From contig NZ_JQML01000001.1 in the NCBI RefSeq assembly GCF_000744705.1, positions 4,908,017 to 4,972,016 of the forward strand: 64,000 nt of DNA, read 5' to 3'. This DNA is from Streptacidiphilus albus JL83 (lineage in GTDB: Bacteria; Actinomycetota; Actinomycetes; Streptomycetales; Streptomycetaceae). Of the stretch, positions 18,174 to 26,669 are shown piece by piece; position 1 is the stretch's first letter, and each line of letters begins with the position of its first letter. The notes beneath the pieces were generated by a model. It searched no databases and had not been told where the DNA came from. It was given only the letters and a program-made list of their open reading frames with translations. A program made the translations under genes and the position numbers.

Positions 18174-19895
18174 CTACTTCTTCGCGCCGCCGGTGATCAG
18201 CGAGGCTGCCGCCGCGATCAGGCACGCGGCGAGGGCGAACCAGAAGGCCACCGCCAGACCGTCCTTGAACGGGCCGGTGACCAGGTGCGGGAAGAAGCTG
18301 CGCCCGGTCAGGTAGGAGGCCTTGTCGGCCGGCAGGTTGTGCAGGATCTGGTTGCCGAGCAGCTGCTTCATCGGGTTGTAGCCGAGGAAGGCGGCGAACA
18401 GCACCGCCAGCGGCGGCAGGTGGGAGATCTGCGTGGCCGCTGCCGAGGGCACGCCCTGGGCGGTCAGGCCGCTGTACATGTCGCTCGGCAGGTGGGTGGC
18501 CAGACCGGCCACCATCAGGCTGAAGAACACGCCGATGGACAGCACCATCGCGGTGTTCTGGAAGGTCGCGGTCATGCCGGCGCCGACGCCGCGCTGGTTG
18601 GCCGGCAGCGAGTTCATGATCTGGACCCGGTTGGGCGAGGCGAAGAGGCCGGCGCCGATGCCGTTGAGGACCAGGATCAGCGCGAACGCCCAGTACGGGA
18701 AGTCCACCGGAAGCACCATCAGCAGGCCGAAGCTCAGGGCGTTGAGCAGGGCGCCGGCGACGGTGAACATCCGGGAGCCGTAGCGGTCCGAGAGCACCCC
18801 GGACAGCGGCGCGGCGACCAGCAGGCCGATGGTCAGCGGGATCATGTAGATGCCGGCCCAGAGCGGTGTCTGCTCGAAGCTGTAGCCGTGCAGCGGCAGC
18901 CAGATGCCCTGGAGCCAGATGATCAGGATGAACTGCAGCCCGCCCCGGCCGAGCGCGGCCAGCAGGCTGGCCAGGTTGCCGGCGGTGAACGCCTTGATCT
19001 TGAACAGGTCGAGGTGGAACAGCGGGTCCGTGACCCGGGTCTCGATCCAGCAGAAGAGCAGCAGCACGACCAGGCCGCCGATCAGCGCGGTGAGCACCCA
19101 GGGGTTGCCCCAGCCGGTGTCGCTGCTGCCGTAGGGCTGGATGCCGTAGGTGATGCCGACCAGGATGGAGATCAGGCCGACGGCGAAGGTGAGGTTGCCC
19201 CACCAGTCCATCTTGGCCCGGTGCCGGACGCTGGTGTCCTTGAGCTTGAGGTAGGCCCAGACCGTGCCGAAGATGCCGACCGGGACGGAGACCAGGAAGA
19301 TCCAGCGCCAGCCCACCGGGCCGAGCACGCCGCCGAGCATCAGGCCGATGAAGCTGCCGGCGATGCCGGCGATGACGTTGATGCCGAGCGCGGTGCCGCG
19401 CTGCTTGGCGGGGAAGGCGTCGGTGAGGATCGCGGTGGAGTTGGCGAAGATCAGCGCCCCGCCGATGCCCTGGACCACGCGCCAGCCGATCAGCCAGAGC
19501 GCGGCGGTGGCGCCGTGGCCGAAGGTGCAGGACAGGAAGATCGAGCAGATGGTGAACACGGCGAAGCCCATGTTGTACATCCGCACCCGGCCGAACATGT
19601 CGCCGAGCCGGCCGAAGGAGACCACCAGCACGGCGGTCACCACCATGAAGCCCATCATCATCCACAGCAGGTAGCTGGTGTTGTGGGGATCGAGGGGGTC
19701 CAGCTTGATGCCGTCGAAGATATTGGGCAGCGCGATCAGCACGATCGACTGATTGATCATCACCATCAGCATGCCGAGGGTGGTGTTCGACAGAGCGAGC
19801 CACTTGTAGTGAGGTCCGTGCGGACTGACGTGCTCAGATGGATCATGTGGAGCGGTTGCAGTGGATATGGGTGGTTTTGCGGTGTCGCCGGCCAT
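18174..19895 (-). CDS. MFS transporter, DHA2 (14-TM) family
   Basis: 573 residues with about fourteen hydrophobic segments. SFGRLGDMFGRVRMYNMGF is the conserved loop 2-3 motif, and the antiporter region is visible around RVVQGIGGALIFANSTAILTDAF. Probably exports a drug or metabolite by proton antiport. The ATG at 19895 is chosen because it begins MAGDTAKPP and has GAGG nine bases upstream; the open frame extends 21 codons further without better signals. No dedicated regulator is adjacent. An ene-reductase gene lies 105 bp upstream in the same direction, so the two could be co-transcribed. Confidence 0.88.
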   Translation of the reverse strand: MAGDTAKPPISTATAPHDPSEHVSPHGPHYKWLALSNTTLGMLMVMINQSIVLIALPNIFDGIKLDPLDPHNTSYLLWMMMGFMVVTAVLVVSFGRLGDMFGRVRMYNMGFAVFTICSIFLSCTFGHGATAALWLIGWRVVQGIGGALIFANSTAILTDAFPAKQRGTALGINVIAGIAGSFIGLMLGGVLGPVGWRWIFLVSVPVGIFGTVWAYLKLKDTSVRHRAKMDWWGNLTFAVGLISILVGITYGIQPYGSSDTGWGNPWVLTALIGGLVVLLLFCWIETRVTDPLFHLDLFKIKAFTAGNLASLLAALGRGGLQFILIIWLQGIWLPLHGYSFEQTPLWAGIYMIPLTIGLLVAAPLSGVLSDRYGSRMFTVAGALLNALSFGLLMVLPVDFPYWAFALILVLNGIGAGLFASPNRVQIMNSLPANQRGVGAGMTATFQNTAMVLSIGVFFSLMVAGLATHLPSDMYSGLTAQGVPSAAATQISHLPPLAVLFAAFLGYNPMKQLLGNQILHNLPADKASYLTGRSFFPHLVTGPFKDGLAVAFWFALAACLIAAAASLITGGAKK

Positions 19896-20000
19896 GTGGG
19901 AAGCCTCATTTCGGTGGTTGCTACCTGCAACTATCCCAGGACCGCTTGAGGTTGTCACGCGACCACTGACCGGCGACCGGGTTACGCGCGGGCGACGGAG

Positions 20001-21089
20001 TTACGCGCGGGCGTACTGGGGGGCGCGCGGGATCGGCGTGCCCAGGGCGTCCGCCGCGTGGCGGGCCCAGTACGGGTCGCGCAGCAGTTGGCGGCCGAGC
20101 AGGACGGCGTCGGCGCGGCCCTCGGCCAGCACCGCCTCGGCCTGCGCGGGCTCGGTGATCAGGCCGACGGCGGCGGTCGGCAGACCGGTCCGGCTGCGGA
20201 CCTCCTCGGCGAACGGGACCTGGTAGCCGGGGCCGGTCGGGATCACGGCGTCCGGCACGTTGCCGCCGGTGGACACGTCGAGCAGGTCGACGCCGTGCGC
20301 CTGCAGCTCCTTGGCCAGCAGCACGGTGTCCTCGGAGGTCCAGCCCGTGCGCTCGTCCTGTTCCAGCCAGTCGGTGGCGGAGGTGCGGAAGAAGACCGGC
20401 AGCTCCTCCGGCCAGACGGCGCGGATGGCGTCGACGACCTCCAGCGCGAACCGCATCCGGTTCTCCGGCGAACCGCCGTAGCCGTCGGTGCGGGTGTTGG
20501 AGTAAGGGGACAGGAACTGGTGCACCAGGTAGCCGTGGGCGCCGTGCACCTCGGCCACTTTGAAGCCGGCCGCCAGGGCGCGGCGGGCGGCGTCCGCGAA
20601 CTGCTGGACGACCGCCTCGATCTCCGCCACCGACAGCTCGGCGGGTACCTGGTGGGCCTCGGAGAAGGCCAGGGCGCTCGGGGCGACGGGGGTCCAGCCG
20701 AGGGCGGCGTCGCGGTCGAGCGGCGCGCCGCCGGTCCAGGGGGAGTCGGTGGCGGCCTTGCGTCCGGCATGGGCCAGCTGGATGCCGGGGACCGCGCCCT
20801 GGGACTCCAGGAAGGAGGTGATCCGGCGGAAGGCCTCGACCTGCCGGTCGTTCCAGATGCCCAGGTCGTAGGGGCTGATCCGGCCCTCGGGGCTGACCGA
20901 GGTGGCCTCGGTGATGATCAGGCCGGTGCCGCCGACCGCGCGGGCGGCGAGGTGCTGGAAGTGCCAGTCGTTGGGCACGGCCGTGTCGGCCCCCTCGGCC
21001 GCGGCCGAGTACTGGCACATGGCGGCCATCCAGACGCGGTTGGGGATGGTCAGCCCGCGCAGGGTCAACGGCTCGAACAGGATGCTCAT
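20001..21089 (-). CDS. NADH:flavin oxidoreductase, Old Yellow Enzyme family (YqjM-type)
   Basis: 362 residues forming an FMN-binding TIM barrel. YqjM-class features are the Cys in WMAAMCQY near the FMN, AHAGRKA with the substrate-binding His, the HGAHGYLVHQFLSPYSN segment and TDGYGGSPENRMRF. It reduces activated C=C bonds of enones, quinones or nitro compounds with NAD(P)H. The ATG at 21089 (after GAGGA) is preferred to an upstream frame extension. It is divergent from a MerR regulator, suggesting redox or electrophile control. Confidence 0.92.
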   Translation of the reverse strand: MSILFEPLTLRGLTIPNRVWMAAMCQYSAAAEGADTAVPNDWHFQHLAARAVGGTGLIITEATSVSPEGRISPYDLGIWNDRQVEAFRRITSFLESQGAVPGIQLAHAGRKAATDSPWTGGAPLDRDAALGWTPVAPSALAFSEAHQVPAELSVAEIEAVVQQFADAARRALAAGFKVAEVHGAHGYLVHQFLSPYSNTRTDGYGGSPENRMRFALEVVDAIRAVWPEELPVFFRTSATDWLEQDERTGWTSEDTVLLAKELQAHGVDLLDVSTGGNVPDAVIPTGPGYQVPFAEEVRSRTGLPTAAVGLITEPAQAEAVLAEGRADAVLLGRQLLRDPYWARHAADALGTPIPRAPQYARA

Positions 21090-21232
21090 GGGGTCCTCGT
21101 CTGGGAGAGGTGAAGCTGCCGACACTCAGATTAGGCAGCGTGCGCAACTATTGCAAGTGCATGAGTTTGTTGACGTAGAGTGCCGGGACCTCTCGGAGCG
21201 GGCGCGAGGGAGACCGGGGAAACCGACTGGCG

Positions 21233-21258
21233 TTGACGTCGGCGTCAAGGTCTAGCGT
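21233..21258 (+). promoter_or_regulatory. Putative MerR operator/promoter
   Basis: TTGACG (21233-21238) and CGTCAA (21243-21248) form an inverted repeat and a TAGCGT follows at 21253-21258. MerR regulators bind palindromes lying between -35 and -10, so this could be an autoregulated promoter for the merR-thioredoxin pair. The -35 is poor. Confidence 0.45.
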
Positions 21259-21290
21259 CATCAGCACGCACCCGGCGGAAGGACAGCGGA

Positions 21291-21758
21291 ATGCGGATCG
21301 GCGAACTGGCGGAGCGCGCGGGCACCACCACGCGCACGCTGCGCTACTACGAGTCCCGCGGCCTGTTGCCCGCCCGCCGGGCGGGCAACGGCTACCGGGC
21401 CTACGGCGAGGAGGACCTGCGGCTGCTGCGGCAGATCCGGCTGCTCCAGGACTTCGGCTTCGACCTGGAGGAGACCCGGCCCTTCGTGGACTGCCTACGG
21501 GCCGGGCACCCCTCGGGGGACTCCTGCCCGGCCTCGATCGAGGTCTACCGGCGCAAGCTCGACGAGCTCGACGAGTGCATCGGGCGGCTGCAGGCGGTCC
21601 GGGCCGAGGTCGGCGCCCAGCTGCTGCGGGCCCGGCTGGAGGCCGAGGCGGCCGAGCCGGGGGAGCCCGTGTGCGAGCTCGGCCAGGGCGGCCACCGGCT
21701 GCCCCGGAGCGATGACGGACCGACGACGACCGAAGGAGCAGGACATGACGCAGAGTGA
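21291..21758 (+). CDS. MerR-family transcriptional regulator
   Basis: 155 residues. The N-terminal MerR helix-turn-helix (MRIGELAERAGTTTRTLRYYESRGLLPARR) is complete, followed by the dimerisation coiled coil. Four Cys residues (68, 79, 96, 128) could bind metal or sense redox, but they do not match the SoxR iron-sulfur spacing. AAGGA precedes the ATG. It overlaps the downstream thioredoxin gene by 14 bp and is divergent from the ene-reductase, so a thiol or electrophile stress signal is a reasonable inference. Confidence 0.88.
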   Translation: MRIGELAERAGTTTRTLRYYESRGLLPARRAGNGYRAYGEEDLRLLRQIRLLQDFGFDLEETRPFVDCLRAGHPSGDSCPASIEVYRRKLDELDECIGRLQAVRAEVGAQLLRARLEAEAAEPGEPVCELGQGGHRLPRSDDGPTTTEGAGHDAE

Positions 21759-22077
21759 GACGGTGCTCGCGGTGACCGACGACACGTTCGCGGCGGAGGT
21801 GCTGGGATCGGAGCTGCCGGTGCTGGTCGACTTCACGGCCGACTGGTGCCCGCCGTGCCGGATGATCGCGCCGGTGCTGGACGAGGTCGCCCGCGAGCAG
21901 CAGGGCCGGCTGAAGGTGGTCACCCTGAACGTGGACACCAATCCGCAGACCCAGTCCGCGTACGGGGTGCTGTCGATGCCGACGCTGATGGTCTTCCGGG
22001 GTGGTGAGCCGGTCTCCTCACTGGTGGGCGCGCGGCCCAAGCGGCGGCTGCTGCAGGAGCTCGACGGGGTGATCTGA
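21745..22077 (+). CDS. Thioredoxin with CPPC active site
   Basis: 110 residues with a full thioredoxin fold (VLVDFTADWCPPCRMIAPVLDEVA and the cis-Pro loop SMPTLMVF). The redox motif is Cys35-Pro-Pro-Cys38 rather than the usual CGPC, which would change its reduction potential. AAGGAG at 21733-21738 fixes the ATG at 21745, inside the end of the merR gene. Co-transcription with a MerR regulator suggests an inducible disulfide reductase. Confidence 0.93.
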   Translation: MTQSETVLAVTDDTFAAEVLGSELPVLVDFTADWCPPCRMIAPVLDEVAREQQGRLKVVTLNVDTNPQTQSAYGVLSMPTLMVFRGGEPVSSLVGARPKRRLLQELDGVI

Positions 22078-22289
22078 GGGCGTGGTCCGACGGCGCGTTC
22101 CGGCAGCGGTCGCGGGCGTGGCCCGTGCGCACAGGGTGACGGGGCGTGTGCGGGGTGCGTACGGTAGCGCGTTCCGATCACGTGCGCCCCACACTTCGTC
22201 GTATTAGTCGGTCCGGTCTTTTCCCCGTGTCACGCTGCTGGGCGAAAGCAGCCAGAGTGTGGTGATACGACGGGAGAAGACGCCGCAAC

Positions 22290-23966
22290 GTGTCCATCGG
22301 AAGCGCTCTCAATCGACATGGCCGATCTCGCGGTCGGCAGGAACCGGCCGTGCCGCCGGTGCTGCCGTCCGAGGTCGCCCCCGCAACGATCGTGCTGGAA
22401 GCGGCGGTGCTGGAAGCAGCCCCGGCCGCTGAACCCGCTGAACCGGCCGACGACCCGACCGCCGAACGGATTCCGGACCCGACGCCGGGCTCGGCGTCCC
22501 CGGAACCGGACCTGCTGGACGGACTCCTCCCGTTGGTGATCCCGCCGCTGCCGACCGCGCCGCCGGCCCCGGTGGGAGAGCCGGCCCGACTCCCGGTACC
22601 CGCGCGGCCGGCCTACGCCCCGCTGATCACCGACGCGCCCGGCCTGAACTGGGTCGGTCCCGGCGACGCCTGGACCCGGGCCTGGGCGGCGCACCCGCCG
22701 ACCGTACCGGCGATTGCGCCGCCGGCCCGGCCGGCCTCGCCCGCGGTCGCCCCCGGCGGCTCCGGGCCTGCCTTCCCGCCACTGCTGGACCCGGCGACGG
22801 CCGTGGCCGTCATACCCCTGGCGGCCAGGGCGCGGAGCAGCGAATCCGACATCGTCCTGGTCCGCCGCTCCCTGGCCGCCGTCGAATCCGTGGCGGACCG
22901 TGCCGTCGCCCACTTCTACGCCCTGCTCTTCGTCGCCAACCCCGAACTGCGGGCACTCTTCCCCGCCGCCATGGACCTCCAGCGGGACCGGCTGTTCCGG
23001 GCGCTGCTCGCGGCGGCCAAGGTCGCCGACGACCCCGACGCGCTCTCCGCGCTGCTGGTGCCGCTGGCGCGCGGGCACCGCAAGTACGGGGTGAAGGACG
23101 AGCACTACCCCCCGGTCGGCGCCGCCCTGGTGGCCACGCTCCAGCGCTATGCCGGCGGCGTCTGGGACCGGCACCACGAGGCCGCCTGGGGAAGGGTCTA
23201 CGGGAGCGTCTCCCGGATGATGATCGAGGCGGCCAAGGCGGACGCGGTGTCCGCGCCGCCGTGGTGGCAGGCCGAGGTGGTCGCGGTCACCCCGCTCACC
23301 GGTGAGATCTCCCAGGTGACCGTGCGGGCCGACCAGCCCTACCCCTACCGGGCCGGCCAGTACGCCACGGTGGAGGTGCCGATGTGGCCGCGGGTCTGGC
23401 GGGCCTACTCGCCGGCCACCGCGCCGCGCGCCGACGGGCTGCTCACCTTCCAGGTCAAGGCGGTCCCGGCGGGCTGGGTCAGCAACGCGCTGGTCCGCCG
23501 GACCGGCGTCGGCGACGTCCTGCGGCTGGGGCCGGCGGTCGGGACCATGGTGCTGCGGCCCGGAAGCCTGGCCCCGCTGCTGATGGTCGGCGGGGGCACC
23601 GGCATCGCGCCGATCCTGGCGCTGATCGAGGAACTGGCGAGCCGCCCGCAGCCGCAGCGGCGCTCGGTCGAGGTCCTCTACGGGGCCCGCAGGGAGGCGG
23701 ACCTCTATGCCCGGGAGCGGCTGGCGGAGCTGGCGAAACGTCACTCCTGGCTGTCCGTCCGGACCACGGTGATGGAGGGACCGAACGAGGGCGGCCTCTG
23801 CGGCTCGCTGGCGGACGTCGTCGCGGAGCAGGGGCCGTGGGAGGAGTACGAGGCCTATGTCTCCGGGCCGCCGGCCATGGTGCGGCGGACCGTCCGGGCG
23901 CTGCAGGCGGCCGGGGCGGACCGGGGCCGGATCCACCACGACCTGGGGGAGGAGACCCTGGACTGA
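22290..23966 (+). CDS. Flavohaemoglobin-like protein with long Pro/Ala-rich N-terminal extension
   Basis: 558 residues. Residues 1-180 are low-complexity and Pro/Ala/Glu-rich. A globin domain follows (about 185-315) with B10 Tyr210 in VAHFYALLF and proximal His263 in ARGHRKYGV. The C-terminal part is a ferredoxin-reductase module: RAGQYATVEV and WRAYSPA for FAD, and GGGTGIAPILALIEE for NAD(P)H. Classical flavohaemoglobins are about 400 residues and turn NO and O2 into nitrate; the extra 150 or so residues are unusual. The start is GTG 22290; a later start would remove the extension but no strong ribosome site supports one. No NsrR-type site was recognised upstream. Confidence 0.85.
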   Translation: MSIGSALNRHGRSRGRQEPAVPPVLPSEVAPATIVLEAAVLEAAPAAEPAEPADDPTAERIPDPTPGSASPEPDLLDGLLPLVIPPLPTAPPAPVGEPARLPVPARPAYAPLITDAPGLNWVGPGDAWTRAWAAHPPTVPAIAPPARPASPAVAPGGSGPAFPPLLDPATAVAVIPLAARARSSESDIVLVRRSLAAVESVADRAVAHFYALLFVANPELRALFPAAMDLQRDRLFRALLAAAKVADDPDALSALLVPLARGHRKYGVKDEHYPPVGAALVATLQRYAGGVWDRHHEAAWGRVYGSVSRMMIEAAKADAVSAPPWWQAEVVAVTPLTGEISQVTVRADQPYPYRAGQYATVEVPMWPRVWRAYSPATAPRADGLLTFQVKAVPAGWVSNALVRRTGVGDVLRLGPAVGTMVLRPGSLAPLLMVGGGTGIAPILALIEELASRPQPQRRSVEVLYGARREADLYARERLAELAKRHSWLSVRTTVMEGPNEGGLCGSLADVVAEQGPWEEYEAYVSGPPAMVRRTVRALQAAGADRGRIHHDLGEETLD

Positions 23967-24024
23967 GCGGGCCGGTCGCGGCCGTGAGCGGGCTGGTCGC
24001 GGCCGAGGGGGCGGGCGGGGCGGC

Positions 24025-24546
24025 TCAGCCGTCCCCGAGGTCCTCGGCCAGCAGGGCCCGGACTCCCTCGATATTGGCCGCCAGATAGGCCCGGAGCGTG
24101 GGCGGCACCACATTGACCGAGGTCACGCCCTCGCGGGTGAAGGGCAGCCGGACGATGTCGTACTCGCCGTTGGGCTCCTCGACCTCGGGGCCGTGCCGCA
24201 ACGAGGGGTCCATCGACTCCAGCCGGCAGACGAAGAAGTGCTGCACCTTGACGCCGTGCGGGTGGGCCGGGTCGCCGTTGTCGTGATGGGTGTACGGGAC
24301 GGTGTCGACGAAGGCCGGGACGATGGCGGTGGCCTTGCCGCCGAGTTCCTCGGAGAGCTCCCGGTGCAGGGCGTCGACGACGGTGGGGTCGGTTGGCTCG
24401 ACCCCACCGCCGGGAGTGATCCAGTAGGGGAGGTGCTTCGGCTTGGTCCGTCTGATCAGCACGATCTCGGTCCCGCCGTCCGGTCCGGCGTCGAGCAGGA
24501 TGGCGCGGGCGGTGCGCTTGACCACAGGGCGGTCACCAGGACCCAT
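24025..24546 (-). CDS. NUDIX hydrolase
   Basis: 173 residues. The NUDIX box is GGGVEPTDPTVVDALHRELSEELGG; the metal-binding RELSEELGG half is intact, while the first half is one residue longer than the consensus and has Asp in place of its first Glu. Such enzymes cleave X-linked nucleoside diphosphates. The ATG at 24546 has GAGGAA just upstream; the open frame runs much further but into the neighbouring membrane protein gene. The C-terminal half is typical of actinobacterial NUDIX proteins of unknown substrate. Confidence 0.85.
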   Translation of the reverse strand: MGPGDRPVVKRTARAILLDAGPDGGTEIVLIRRTKPKHLPYWITPGGGVEPTDPTVVDALHRELSEELGGKATAIVPAFVDTVPYTHHDNGDPAHPHGVKVQHFFVCRLESMDPSLRHGPEVEEPNGEYDIVRLPFTREGVTSVNVVPPTLRAYLAANIEGVRALLAEDLGDG

Positions 24547-24650
24547 GGGAGTTCCTCCGTGCAGTGATCTGCTTGCAGGGAGTGTGCCGCGTGGGGCCGA
24601 CGGTGAAACTCGTACGCCCGAGCGAGCGGACTGCGGGGCGCTGCTCGGGG

Positions 24651-25028
24651 TCAGTCCTTGTCCGGGAAGACCAGGTGCAGGGCCCAGGCGACGATGCTGA
24701 TGATCAGCGAGCCGAGCAGGGCCGGCACGAAGCCGTTGACATGGAAGTCGAGGCTGAGCTTCCCGGAGGCCCAGGAGGTCAGCCACAGCATCAGCGCGTT
24801 GATCACGAAAGTGATCAGTCCCAGCGTCAGCAGGAACAGCGGCAGCGAGAAGAGCTTGACGATGGGCTTGATGGCGAAGTTCACGATGCCGAAGATGAGG
24901 GCCACCAGCACCACGGTGAGCGCCTTGTGCTCCCAGTCACCTGCGGTGAGCGAGATGCCGTTGATGATCCAGGCGGCGACCCAGATGGCCACGGCGTTGA
25001 TCAGTGTCTTGCCGACGAAACGAAGCAT
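24651..25028 (-). CDS. Phage holin family IV-type membrane protein (PF04020-like)
   Basis: 125 residues with four hydrophobic segments, short basic loops and the family pattern WIINGISLT...FGIVNFAIKPIVKLFSLPLFLLTLGL. Despite the family name, these are ordinary small inner-membrane proteins widespread in actinobacteria, with no known lytic role. The ATG at 25028 is 137 bp from a divergent cupin gene. Confidence 0.85.
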   Translation of the reverse strand: MLRFVGKTLINAVAIWVAAWIINGISLTAGDWEHKALTVVLVALIFGIVNFAIKPIVKLFSLPLFLLTLGLITFVINALMLWLTSWASGKLSLDFHVNGFVPALLGSLIISIVAWALHLVFPDKD

Positions 25029-25165
25029 GCTGTGATCGTCGCAGGCGGCCGGGGTCCGACGGAAGTGGCAGCCTGGCCGAGTCCGATTCCTGTGGCAGCT
25101 TCGGTACAGACGGTTCGCGGCTGCTGGTTGAATGAGGCGACAGCGACCACAGGGAGTGGAACCCG

Positions 25166-25483
25166 ATGCAGGTATTCCGGCTGGACGATCTGGATGCGGA
25201 GCGCGCCGCGAACGAGGGGGCCTATCTGCGCTTCCTCAACGAGCGCAGCATGTCCGTCGGCCTCTACGCGCTGAACCAGGGCGACCAGGACCCGCAGCAG
25301 CCGCACCGGCAGGACGAGGTCTACCTGGTCGTCAGCGGCCGGGCCTCGATCACCGTCGGCCAGGACACCACCACCGTCGGCCGGGGCAGCGTCGTGTTCG
25401 TGCCGGCCAACACCCCGCACCGGTTCCACCACATCTCCGAGGACCTGCGGGTGCTCGTGGTCTTCTCGCCGCCGGAGGCCTGA
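25166..25483 (+). CDS. Cupin-domain protein
   Basis: 105 residues forming one cupin barrel. Motif 1 is represented by QPHRQDEVYLVVSG, containing His and Glu, and motif 2 by PANTPHRFHHI, whose His residues would complete a metal site. The function (metal-dependent isomerase, dioxygenase or binding protein) is not determinable. GGGAGTGG precedes the ATG. It is 6 bp from the tenA-like gene and clearly in one operon with it. Confidence 0.88.
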   Translation: MQVFRLDDLDAERAANEGAYLRFLNERSMSVGLYALNQGDQDPQQPHRQDEVYLVVSGRASITVGQDTTTVGRGSVVFVPANTPHRFHHISEDLRVLVVFSPPEA

Positions 25484-25489
25484 ACCGCC

Positions 25490-26155
25490 ATGGCCGAACA
25501 GCTCCGCTTCTCCGAACAGCTCTGGGCCGCCGGCGAGGGCGTCTACCGGGAGATCCTGGCCCACCCCTTCCTCCAGGGGCTGACCGACGGAACCCTGCCG
25601 CACACCGCCTTCCGCCACTTCGTCGTCCAGGACTCGCACTATCTGCGGGACTACGCCCGCGCGTTGGCCGTCTGCGGGGCCAAGGCCCCGACCGAGGAGG
25701 ACGTCCGGGCCTTCGTCGAGGACGCCGCCGGGGCGCTCACCGCCGAACAGGGCATGCACGCCGACTTCCTGGACCTGCTCGGCCCGGAAGAGGCGTCGGC
25801 GGAGGTGCTGCCGACCACGCGGGCCTACACCAGCTACCTGCTCGCCACGGTCTACGGGGGATCCTTCGCGGAGGGGCTGGCCGCGGTCCTCCCCTGCTAC
25901 TGGATCTACGCCCGGGTCGGTGCGGAACTGCTGGCCAAGTCCTCCCCCGACCCGCTGTTCGCCCGCTGGATCGCCGCCTACGGCGACGAGGAGTTCCAGG
26001 GCGTGGTCCGCCGGGTGCTGGAGCTGACCGACCGGATCGGCGCCGCACTGTCCGCCGCCGAACGCCGCCGGGCGGCCGAGCACTTCGCGCTGACCAGCCG
26101 CTACGAGTGGATGTTCTGGGACGCGGCCTGGCGCGGGGAGCGCTGGCCGGTCTGA
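25490..26155 (+). CDS. tenA: TenA-family protein (aminopyrimidine aminohydrolase / thiaminase II)
   Basis: 221 residues, all-helical TenA fold. Expected active-site residues are present: Asp48 in VVQDSHYL, Cys136 in VLPCYWIY and Glu206 in RYEWMFW, so this is the Cys-containing TenA_C class. The class hydrolyses 4-amino-5-aminomethyl-2-methylpyrimidine in thiamin salvage. No other thiamin gene is nearby; the partner is a cupin gene 6 bp upstream. Confidence 0.9.
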   Translation: MAEQLRFSEQLWAAGEGVYREILAHPFLQGLTDGTLPHTAFRHFVVQDSHYLRDYARALAVCGAKAPTEEDVRAFVEDAAGALTAEQGMHADFLDLLGPEEASAEVLPTTRAYTSYLLATVYGGSFAEGLAAVLPCYWIYARVGAELLAKSSPDPLFARWIAAYGDEEFQGVVRRVLELTDRIGAALSAAERRRAAEHFALTSRYEWMFWDAAWRGERWPV

Positions 26156-26332
26156 TCCGCGGGGTCGACCCCGGGGCAGCCCGGGGGTAGGTGATCAGGG
26201 TCGTATCCGGGACTTCTCAGGGGCGCAGGCCCCCCGCGGACACGGTCGACAGCCGTACGATCGACTCATCAGGAACGAACGGGCCCGGTGGCCCCGAGGC
26301 CCCGGGAAACCCCGTGGGGGAGGACGGACATC

Positions 26333-26542
26333 ATGAGTGAGATCTGGAAGGCACTGCCCGGTTGGGTGCGCCACATCGTGGTCCCCATCATCGTGGCGAT
26401 CGTGGCACTGTGGATCGTCTCGGCCGTCGTCGGCGCGATCTTCGGGGTGATCGGATTCCTGTTCGGCCTGATCTTCAAGGTGTTGGTGATCGTCGCGCTC
26501 GGGGCCGTGGTCGTGGTCCTGGTGAAGAAGGCCTCGCGCTAG
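26333..26542 (+). CDS. Small two-TM membrane protein (DUF5326-like)
   Basis: 69 residues with two hydrophobic helices (IVVPIIVAIVALWIVSAVVG and an adjoining longer one) and a basic C-terminus. It resembles a short Streptomyces-specific family known as DUF5326; the function is unknown. The ATG at 26333 has GGGGAGGA 13 bp upstream; the in-frame extension to 26288 has no signal. A strong hairpin follows. Confidence 0.8.
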   Translation: MSEIWKALPGWVRHIVVPIIVAIVALWIVSAVVGAIFGVIGFLFGLIFKVLVIVALGAVVVVLVKKASR

Positions 26543-26574
26543 GGCCGGACCGGCCCCGGCCGCAGCGGAACCGC

Positions 26575-26608
26575 AGGGCGCTCGCACCCGAGAGGGTGCG
26601 AGCGCCCT
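26575..26608 (+). terminator. Terminator after the small membrane protein
   Basis: A perfect 15-bp stem, AGGGCGCTCGCACCC (26575-26589) with GGGTGCGAGCGCCCT (26594-26608), with a GAGA loop and a short TTTG tail. It may act for both the rightward gene and the flotillin operon arriving from the right. Confidence 0.85.
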
Positions 26609-26669
26609 TTGTGCTGTGCTGCGCTTGTGCGTCGCGGTCCGCGTGACGCGGTCCGCGTGACGCGGGAGC

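Noticed and set aside
24651-25028. Prophage remnant suggested by the phage-holin family name
   Set aside because: The family is a housekeeping small membrane protein in actinobacteria; no phage structural, lysis or integrase genes are nearby.
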